Source of the DNA: Polyporus tsugae
Lineage: Eukaryota > Basidiomycota > Agaricomycetes > Polyporales > Polyporaceae
Direction of reading: 5' to 3'
Assembly: GCA_024305745.1 (NCBI GenBank)
Contig: JAHRBS010000009.1
Coordinates: forward strand, 1,302,001-1,366,000
Length of the DNA: 64,000 nucleotides
Below the pieces are notes generated by a model. It worked only from the letters and a program-made list of their open reading frames with translations, did no database searches and was not told the DNA's origin. A program made the position numbers and the translations under genes. Shown here one piece after another: positions 56,575 through 64,000 of this stretch (position 1 is the stretch's first letter; each line of letters begins with the position of its first letter).

Positions 56575-57287
56575 ATGGCTTTTGACCTCGGAACTCCTGT
56601 AAACACTGCTCTGCTGCTCTACATCCTCTACTCCATTCAGAGGATCATCTTCCCCTCGAACTCGCTGCAGCAGAACGTTCCGAACGAGTTCAAGAACGGC
56701 TACACATGGATGCCGAAGTCCCACCCCCCGACACTCCTCTACCAGACCTACACACCCAATACTCTGCTGCCATTCAATGGCCAGGAAGGAAAGCGGATTC
56801 TGCTTGCTATCAAGGGTATTGTGTATGATGTGACGGCGGGAAGGAATTTCTACGGTCCTAGTGAGTGCCTCGCGCGCTCTCCTTGAGTGCATATAGTGAC
56901 GTTTGCCAGATGGGATGTACGCCAATTTTGCCGGTCGAGACGCATCCCGCGGAATGGCCAAGCAGTCGTTTGATGAAGGCGCGTTCCTCACAGCTACGTT
57001 TCGCTAGATAGGGCCCTGACGACGAGGACAGAGATGCTCACACCCATCGACCAGCCCCTCGACAAACTCGAAGATCTCACCTCGGAGGAAATGTGCGTAT
57101 AGTTCCGAGTGTTGTATGCAACAAGTGTTCTCACCAATCCCTCCCAATCTCACAGTGAGAACATGAAAGGTACGCCCACATCGCACGCATCTTAGATTCG
57201 TGTATTGAGGTCTGTTTAGGGTGGATGGAACACTTTTCGAGCAAGTACATCGTCTGCGGGAAGCTGGTGGAGAACGGCGCTGTCTAG
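56575..57287 (+). CDS. DAP1/MAPR-like cytochrome b5-domain heme protein
   Basis: Small membrane-anchored heme-binding protein of the membrane-associated progesterone receptor family. Yeast Dap1 supports P450 enzymes of sterol synthesis. ATG at 56575 gives MAFDLGTPVNTALLLYILYS with an N-terminal helix. The b5-like domain follows: TPNTLLPFNGQEGKRILLAI, KGIVYDVTAGRNFYGP, then DGMYANFAGRDASRGMAKQS. After TEMLTPIDQPLDKLEDLTSE come ENMKGWMEHFSSKYIVCGKL and VENGAV with stop 57285-57287. The junction near 56972-57025 is odd: the frame hits a stop, and the best intron is only 44 nt with a GTTCCT donor and GAG acceptor. A small indel is the alternative. Its role could link to the three P450s here, but genomic proximity alone is weak evidence. 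Confidence 0.8.
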
Positions 57288-57810
57288 CTCTTGATGCTTT
57301 TGCCTTGCCTTGAGTGAAACCCCCTGCTCAGTGAAAACGCATTGATCTCAGGGTGCTCCGTTGACCCAGTTGTACAACATTGCATTGAATGGTTATTGAA
57401 GGAATATTGAACCGAACCTGTCGTGGGTAAAACGAATGCGCTGCTTCAGGCTGTCGGTATCAAGTGCCAGTAGTGCAATCCGTCCGCGCAACGTCTGTGC
57501 TCTTGGCCCGGTGGTTGAAATCGTCCTCGGAGTCTCCCCCGGGGGCACAGACTATTGTCTCGTAGGCTGCTGTACCGAAGTGGACGATGAGTTCGTGAGC
57601 ATGATTGTGTACCCCAAACGTCTTGAGCCGTACGTCCTGCACCAACGTCAACTGCATAGCCTCCCACCAATGTTTCATCCCCCACCCTTGTTGGCTGAAT
57701 AGGTCTATACACCATCAAGGTATGATTATTTACGAAAGCTAGATTACCAGTGGACAGCCATACTAATACAATGAGGACTGGGACCAAGTTATCCATTCCA
57801 CGCTCAATCA
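57288..57810. other. Intergenic between convergent genes
   Basis: About 520 bases between the ends of the DAP1-like and GH76 genes. An open frame at 57436-57702 has no family signal. Confidence 0.45.
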
Positions 57811-59509
57811 TCAGCAGGAGCCGTACTTCGCAGCGCTGATATGGGCAGCAAGACCCGAAGTCTGCGTCTGCGCAGTGAAGACAGAACCGCCCTTGTCCGC
57901 CGCATACCAGACGTTGCCGACCGTCCAGTTTGAGCCCGTAGCGTAGTGGATGACCGCCGATTCCTGCGCGCTGATGAAGTTCTTGTACTTGGACACACGG
58001 CTGGGCACGAGGTCGAGGTAGTATTGGAGGTGCTTCATCCAGAGGCCCTTGAACATGTCCCCGTCGGTGCCGCAGGTCGAGGTCGGGTTCGCGTTGTCGC
58101 ACGTCTCCTTGAGGATACCGTTCTCCGTCTTGAGGGCGATGGCAGCGTCGAGCGTGATCTCGGCTTGGGTGAGGTAGCTGGAGTTGCCCGTCGCGATATA
58201 GAGCTCGGCGAGGCCGGAGGCGATGACGCCCTGGTTGTATGTCCAGGTCGTGCGACCGTTGTTCTTGCAGGAACTCGTCTTCAAGCTGCAACCTCTATCA
58301 GCCGATGAGGATCCGTGCTTTACGGGAGGTGACCCACCCATCGTTCCAAAGGCCCTGAGAGTTGCGCATGCCAGAGTTAAGGACTATGTGAGTGTGTTTA
58401 ATGCATCTTCTTTGTACGACGATGCTATGTGTGCTTACGCCAAGTCCATGTCTATTAGGACAGATCGTCAGTGTCGACGCCATGTCAATTGTACTTAACA
58501 AGTACTCGCCTTCTCCGCGTTGTCGAGGTATTTGGCGTCCTTGTAGCGGTTGTACAGCTTCGCGGAGATATGCAAGAACAATTCGTTCGTTATTGCGTTC
58601 TTGTAGGCGTGGGCACTGGACCACCATACTACGTTCGTCAATGGTAAGCATGTGGAACGCGCGAAGTGTTTCGGCTACTTACCACCACCGCCACAAACAG
58701 AGCTGTCCCATTCCGCAGCGATCAGGTCATAGACAAGTTGTGCACTGTTCTGAAATTTGCGAAGGGAGGTCAGACCATTGGTTTGATCTGAGGACACCAA
58801 TGGTGAATGCCCAACGTACCAAGTATGCAGTTGCACTCTGATTGTGGGAGTTCCTGTAGTCCGCCACCTTCAACAGAGCAAGCACAACCCACTGCCGCAG
58901 GTCAACATGTCAGCTATCTCCACTTGCGGTCGTGCGCGCTGGAGCACTCACGCCGGCGTCGTCGTTGGCGCCGTGTAGCTGCTTTTTCCAGGTGCTGCTG
59001 TCCTGCTTAGCCGCGATCTTGCCGATGACCGTGGAGTCCGCGACGTTGAAATCCGTCGAGTCTTTGCCCAACATGAGGTTATAAAAGTCCTCAATCGTGT
59101 TCTGTCACCATCGCGCGGCATCGCAGATCAGTCGCGAGTCCCTCAAAGCTTCGAACTGGAAAGCGCGGAATGATACGCACGGCGTCGGTCCAGCAGATAC
59201 GCCCTCCTGAGTCGTTCCATCCTCCCCCGTTCCAGTACTTGCTCTGAAGGCGAGAGGCGACGCTCTTAGGTCACCGGCGGTGTGGGGATGCGGATGTAGG
59301 TGGAGCAGAGTCGGTCATTAGCGAGTGCGCTGTGCGTCGGGCTCGATCATGGGGATACTCACTGTGGCGGTGCTCAGCGTCGATGAACATTGCCCGCGCG
59401 ATACTAAGTGTGCCGAAGACGCGGTAACGACAGTGGGGTACGTGCTGAGCATGGAGAAAACGGTGACCATGGTGGCCATGGACACGAGCTTGTCGAAGTT
59501 GAAGAACAT
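57811..59509 (-). CDS. Secreted glycoside hydrolase family 76 protein (alpha-1,6-mannanase type)
   Basis: Endo-alpha-1,6-mannanase-like enzyme of the (alpha/alpha)6 fold, acting on fungal mannan backbones outside the cell or at the wall. ATG at 59509 gives MFFNFDKLVSMATMVTVFSM and a hydrophobic signal region. Then SVASRLQSKYWNGGGWNDSG, RICWTDA, NTIEDFYNLMLGKDSTDFNV, and the family Asp-Asp pair in LHGANDDAQWVVLALLKVAD, expected to be catalytic. Further exons give NSAQLVYDLIAAEWDSSVCG, NELFLHISAKLYNRY, TTWTYNQGVIASGLAELYIA and CGTDGDMFKGLWMKHLQYYL. KYGSC ends it at the stop 57811-57813. Many short introns. All key blocks are present, so it looks functional. Confidence 0.86.
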
Positions 59510-60033
59510 ATTGTCAGGGGATTAGAGACGAGGAAGCCAAGCGTAAAGGGTAAAGGAAGGGGGGTGAGGACGGGGACAGATGTCATTCCAACGCGGTGTG
59601 CAGCTCGTTTAAATGCTAGTGTGTGCGGTATATTAGGAGGCGTCATATCTTTGTACTTGATGCAGCACACGAGGCATAGTTAAAAGTTGATTCGCCATGT
59701 GGGGGCACTGCACATGAGTCCACACATGATGGTTTCTATCAGACAGACGCTCAATGGACCCCTGACAACGTTTGGCCTCAGATTTGTCCGAATATTTAAT
59801 CTGGCCCGACATTGCGCCCGATTTGGCCGGATTCAATCGGGCTTTCGGCCCCACAGGCACCTTTTGTCCGGACTAGGGGATGAGGCGTCCAGGAGCCCAA
59901 TTTGTCCGGATTTGAGAGGATCAGGTGCGTTTTCGCCTCGTTTCGTTGGATTATACTCAAAAATGGATATCTTGGATTGTAAAGCAGAGGTTGTGGGACA
60001 TTACGGTGCGAGGAACGAGCTCAGCGGGAGTAC
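59510..60033. other. Upstream region of GH76
   Basis: About 520 bases. Includes repeated TTTGTCCG words (near 59779, 59864, 59910) in a stretch that looks like decayed repeat sequence beside the mobile element at 60.0 kb. No gene. Confidence 0.4.
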
Positions 60034-60077
60034 TACAGTATTTCACCAGTCCTTTAGACAGGAAATCCTTGCTTCAT

Positions 60078-60142
60078 TACAGCGCCTTTCATATTGATAC
60101 GGAAAACGCGTTTTCGTTCGAGCCAGCGTCTCAAGGGCGCTC
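60078..60142 (+). repeat. Internal inverted repeat of the MITE, left arm
   Basis: Pairs with 60441-60505 across about 300 bases. Begins TACAGCGCCTTTCATATTG. Two mismatches seen. Confidence 0.85.
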
Positions 60143-60440
60143 TGAACCCGAACGCTGTGCCGGGCAGGCGGGAAGCGAAGAAAGCCGGAGAACCGGAGAG
60201 TCACTCTGTCACTGAGTTGGCGGAAGTTCACTTTGGTGTCATTTTCCTCCTTAGAAATGGCATAGGAATACCTCTGGGTGTATTAAATTGCGATTTATGG
60301 ATTAAAACTCGAATATGGGCCGTCTGAATACCCCGGAACCCTGGGGTCGAAGCTCACGGTCGTTTGTCACACTCATGTAACATTGAGTAACTCGTCACCC
60401 GGTCCCGCATTCCGGTCTCGTGATCCTTTGGCGTCTCCAG

Positions 60441-60505
60441 GAGCGCCTTTGAGACGCTGGCTCGCACGAAAACGCGTTTTCCGTATCAATATGAAAGGCG
60501 CTGTA
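60441..60505 (-). repeat. Internal inverted repeat of the MITE, right arm
   Basis: Reverse complement of 60078-60142. The two arms could be ends of an older nested element. Confidence 0.85.
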
Positions 60506-60927
60506 ATGGTTGTATCCTCCAATACCTTTTCGTCAATCGGGTGTCACAGACAGCACGTACCATTGGTGTACTATGTTTGTGTAAGATTATGTGGTGTTTT
60601 CCCGCAATGTCGCAGAGATCGAAGCCTATCAGCTGCAAAAGTTGTTATCGGGTGTTCACCAGTCCTTTAGACAGCGCGCTTACGCTCAAAATTGCCTGTT
60701 ATGGATGGGTTTTTACCTATATCGGGTAATTGGACGCCCGCAGGGTGCACGCCTCACCTCCTATTCACGTTCTCGGAGGACCTGTGGCCCAAAACTCAGA
60801 ATTCAGCGACCCATGAAGTAGATACATATACTAAGGTCCCTGTAGAATTGAATGTTTGGAGGGGGCGGGCGAAAAACCCCTTGTCTAAAGGACTGATGTC
60901 TGTCTAAAGGACCGGTGAAATACTGTA

Positions 60928-62906
60928 AGTACTTACCGCCGGTTCAAGCAACGCTGGGAGGTCTAGCGCCGCACAAGGCTTAACGCTTGTTCCGGTGCTC
61001 GCCGAGAATCCGATCTACCAATTGTTGACATAGTAAGTATTGTTAATGAACAAGCTTCCAATGAGCCCGCAGCACCGGCCCCGGGACCGGCCGTTGGATC
61101 AGGCATCGATCCGTCTCAGGCAACAACGTCCGGCTTTCCTACGCATTTGGCCAGATGTCCGGATAAAAATCAGGCATGGACCTCCGGATTAGGCATCAGG
61201 GATATGGGTGAATTGTCACTGAGGGTCCTCGTGCCGCCGGATCTTGCGCGTGGGAGGCAGATGTACATCTGGGCCAGTGCAGCATGATTGCGATTCTAGC
61301 ATTGATGGTATCATGAACAAACAAGTCGAAGAGGTTAACTCAAGGCATGCACTGGCAGAATAAGCTACTAGTAGTAGTACCTAAACATTCCTCGAAGTTT
61401 CGAGCGATGATTCTCCTAGTCCTTCAGATGCACAGTACCATAACTTTCTAACGTACAGACAGGGTTCATGTTCAAGTTGGTGTCACGGTTCATCAGGTAC
61501 ATATTGAATATTGAATATTGATGCCTGGCGAGAGCTGGCGGCGGTGACAGTAAGATGAGGCACCGATACATGTGCTCCCGATGCGATTCCGCACCAGGAC
61601 ATCACTGATTCCGAGGCAAATTAGCTTCGAATCTAGCATTCCCGTACACCGGTAGTATCATGAAACTACGACCCCTGCCAGAGAGTCGAGACTCAGAAAG
61701 CTGTCGAACAGCTTATAGGGGTGGGTTTGGCGTGCAGCGCGACCCCCAAGCGACCCCAGGGCCATATCCTTTTGGAATGTAGGTGTACGACTACTCCCAA
61801 TTCAGGATCGTCTGTCGCATGCGTGCTATCCTCTATTAGTAATGCTCGCGGTGCAGGCCTCCAACGTCGTCTTCTCCCCAAGCAAGGAGACTGACATCAA
61901 GTTCTTTGCATAGTACTAGCCTCTCAAGCGCCATGATGGAAATTCTCCAAGTCCTCAAGTTCTAGCCGATATGATCGCGAACATCGTGGACGCTAGCCTC
62001 CAGTCGCAACGCCAGCCGAATTGCAAGTGTGCGAGCAGCCTGTGTGCATGATCAGCAGGCAGCGCAGCTTCTACAGCATGAACGCACACGGGAGTTTTTA
62101 CGACGGGTGCACGAAACACACAGTGGCGATTTGAATGAGTAGTTACAAGGTACATTACTTGTAAATACTATGCGTGCGCGGACCATCTGCCACCTAACCT
62201 CCAAGGCACCTGGTCTTCCTCTTGATGTACAGTGGTATAATAATACCTGCCTTGTTAGGAAGGAGTCGGCGGCGTCGTGGAACGTGCCGCGTGGGCGGAT
62301 TGATCGTTGGTAACGGCAAGCACATGGCAGTCGTCGGCAAGGGGAGAGCGCACAATCGGGCGGGAGGGAGCCATTGCCGACGGGAGGCTCTCACTCTGGC
62401 CAGTGCTGCCGCGGAGCGGAGCCAGAGTTTCTCATACCAAGACCGTCCACGTGTCAGCGTGGACAGTTTCTCTGGAGCTCGAGTGTCGGGAACTCTGAGC
62501 CACTCCAGAGCACTCCGGAGTTTGTCATGTTACCGGGCGGTCCCATATGCGACGTAGCGCGCGATTCATGATCAGAGCATAGTACGTATATTGTACTACA
62601 GTACTGGCCGGCGAGAGGGAACAGATCATGTCGTACACAAGACCGCAGTCGACCTACATGCACTTGATACTGAGGATGACGACAAACCTAGCGATACTGT
62701 CGGAAATACGGTACTTGAGTATGTATGCAAGTGTAGTGAGAACAAGAGAGTGTACTATTACTCAGGGTATCCAGAACAGATCTAAGTCTATTGCTAAATT
62801 AAGCGACATATGCTATTTGCTCGAAGTAGTGTTCGGAGTGTAGCTATGAGTGGGAAGGAAGCGGACAGTAAAAAGGCAAGATCGATTCAGAGACTGTTTT
62901 GCGCTG
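60928..62906. other. Gene-poor stretch
   Basis: About 2 kb with no supported gene. Contains short repeats such as GAATATTGAATATTGA (61504) and the second copy of the 35-bp hairpin repeat. Open frames are short and without motifs. Confidence 0.5.
62430..62464 (+). repeat. 35-bp dispersed repeat with hairpin, copy 2
   Basis: Exact match of 38921-38955, 23.5 kb away, in the same orientation. The hairpin extends slightly further here (ACCGTCCACG...CGTGGACAGT). Confidence 0.75.
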
Positions 62907-64000
62907 CTACTGCCTTGTCGCCAGCGCTGTGATGAGGACGTCGTAGTCCAACTTGGCCACTGGAAGAAGCGGACCGACACCGCCTTTGTGAGCCTCGGCC
63001 CTACGCGAGTAACATCAATCAACTCTACTCACCCTTCAAGATTAACCTCGTGAATGCCCGCGCCAGCTCCGGCTTCTGTTGCTGGAGCCGGGCGAGGCTC
63101 TCAGTGGACAGCTTCCAGAGGACCGCAGCCCGCTCCACCACGCACGTCGCGTTCCGTTCGAGTCCGGATAGCATCGAGAGCTCTCCGGCAATCGTTCCGG
63201 GAACCATTGTCTCAACCATCGGCGGTGTTGGGTCGGCAAAATAGTACGTCGCGCGGAGGATTCCAGACTCGACTATGTATAGGCCGTCTGGGGGCTGGTC
63301 TTGGTTCCAGAGCACGGTCCCTTCCGGCACAGACATCCGCTCGAGGTAAGGTATTAATGGCGCATATGTCCCCTGGTCGATGTGCTCGTACGGGGAAAAT
63401 GCGCGGATGAGAGTGTTGAACGGTTCGGGTGCGGGTAATTCCTCGCGCGCAGAATGATCTGCGCAAGCACTGAGTCAGCAACCTATTGGATAAAGGTTTT
63501 ACAAAAGTAGACCTACCACGCGCAATGGTACGCCATCCAGCACTGAGGAGGGCAGCACGTCTGGGACTTTCAACAACAGAGCCAGAAAACGGTATGACGT
63601 CGTCTTGCCGGCCAGGGAGGGCTAGAAGACTGAGGTGAGACCCTTGCGAGACACATCCGAAAGCAGTCTTCACTCACTAACTGCGAGCACCTCCGTCTTC
63701 TGAGCAGTAAACCAGGCACGAAGGTACATGTTTTCCGTCCCTGTACACATGGCGCCGTGGCATCATCAAAATGTGTCAGTTATTTGTGATCGGAGAACTG
63801 CCCAACAAGCTCACATTCCATTGCGTCACTGAACGTCTCGAAGAGTTCGACACCAGCCATCTCGAGCAGCCCGACATTGGTCAGTGCGCGGCCGATGTTG
63901 CTGTCCTCGGTAAAACCGCACAAGACCAGCACAACCCGCTTGCTCGCGAGCAACCGCTGCACCCTTACGAATGCCTCTGCAGCGCTCATGTCAACGCCGG
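62907..64000 (-). CDS. SulP-type transporter C-terminus: STAS plus cyclic-nucleotide-binding domain, 5' part off window
   Basis: C-terminal cytoplasmic part of a sulfate permease-like (SLC26/SulP) protein with a fused cyclic-nucleotide-binding domain, a fungal architecture also known from yeast. At the window edge GVDMSAAEAFVRVQRLLASK, RVVLVLCGFTEDSNIGRALT and NVGLLEMAGVELFETFSDAM form the second half of a STAS domain. After linker exons (ENMYLRAWFTAQKTEVLAV) comes the nucleotide-binding-like fold: IPYLERMSVPEGTVLWNQDQ, PPDGLYIVESGILRATY, MVPGTIAGELSMLSGLERNA, CVVERAAVLWKLSTESLARL. The last exon encodes PLLPVAKLDYDVLITALATRQ with stop 62907-62909. The transmembrane transport domain lies beyond 64000. 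Whether it still binds cAMP is uncertain; the family position of the phosphate-binding Arg reads Ala-Gly-Glu-Leu followed by Ser. Confidence 0.85.

Larger units (their letters stand above)
60036..60925. mobile_element. Tc1/mariner-type MITE with nested hairpin
   Basis: An 890-bp non-autonomous element. Ends are CAGTATTTCACCAGTCC at the left and the complement at the right (...GAAATACTG), forming 25-base terminal inverted repeats with one mismatch. Both ends are flanked by TA (60034-60035, 60926-60927), and AGTAC lies just outside each. TA-flanked ends with the CAGT...ACTG form are typical of Tc1/mariner/pogo elements. The word CCTTTAGACA also occurs inside at 60663 and, inverted, at 60884. 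A 65-base inverted repeat (60078-60142 and 60441-60505, about 63 of 65 matching) makes a large internal hairpin. No transposase frame is present. Confidence 0.78.

Noticed and set aside
1..64000. CRISPR arrays, rRNA, tRNA genes, bacterial-type operons
   Set aside because: No regularly spaced repeats, no recognisable rRNA or tRNA structure was seen by eye, and gene structure is eukaryotic. A tRNA scan was not possible here.

Overview
The window is nuclear DNA from a filamentous basidiomycete, most likely an Agaricomycete of the wood-decay (polypore) type. The evidence is GC-rich genes on both strands, each cut by many roughly 50-60 nt GT..AG introns; expanded oxidative enzymes (three cytochrome P450s plus a P450 relic, a GMC oxidoreductase, an FAD monooxygenase); secreted GH16 and GH76 enzymes; and fungal orphan families (DUF6533, F-box-like orphans, BNR_4). 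Exon limits were inferred by eye, so CDS spans run from the chosen start to the stop and include introns.

Layout. 1-12.8 kb: partial FAD monooxygenase (+), a decayed single-pass membrane protein gene (+), an Xaa-Pro aminopeptidase (+), a GMC oxidoreductase (-) and an MFS transporter (-). 12.8-19.5 kb: gene-poor, with a P450 relic. 19.5-35 kb: a rearranged block. A DUF6533 membrane-protein gene is cut at its 3' end by a duplication boundary. A P450 gene is present twice in the same orientation (22.5-24.9 and 29.3-31.7 kb). A neighbouring block with an APH-type kinase pseudogene is present twice in opposite orientation, and a 400-bp cassette is shared by 26.8 and 34.6 kb. A 971-bp foldback transposon with 200-bp terminal inverted repeats sits in one copy, and an NSE4 pseudogene follows.

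35.2-37.1 kb: an intronless 1.8-kb unit with an uninterrupted unknown ORF, a 24-nt poly(A) tail and flanking 15-bp direct repeats; this is the clearest candidate for something undescribed. 37.6-48.5 kb: GH16 (-), two tandem F-box-like orphan genes (+), a formamidase (-) with a truncated relic of a second copy, an alpha/beta hydrolase (+) and a methyltransferase (-). 51.8-59.5 kb: a third P450 (+), secreted BNR_4 protein (-), DAP1-like cytochrome b5-domain protein (+) and GH76 (-). 60.0-60.9 kb: a Tc1/mariner-type MITE. The window closes with the 3' half of a SulP transporter with STAS and cyclic-nucleotide-binding domains (-).

No polyketide, peptide or terpene synthase core gene is visible, so the many tailoring-type enzymes do not add up to a demonstrable biosynthetic cluster. 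The main story is genome plasticity: duplication with inversion, two non-autonomous DNA transposons, one poly(A) retroposition event and several decaying gene copies. Their order can be partly read: kinase frameshift first, then duplication/inversion, then foldback element insertion.
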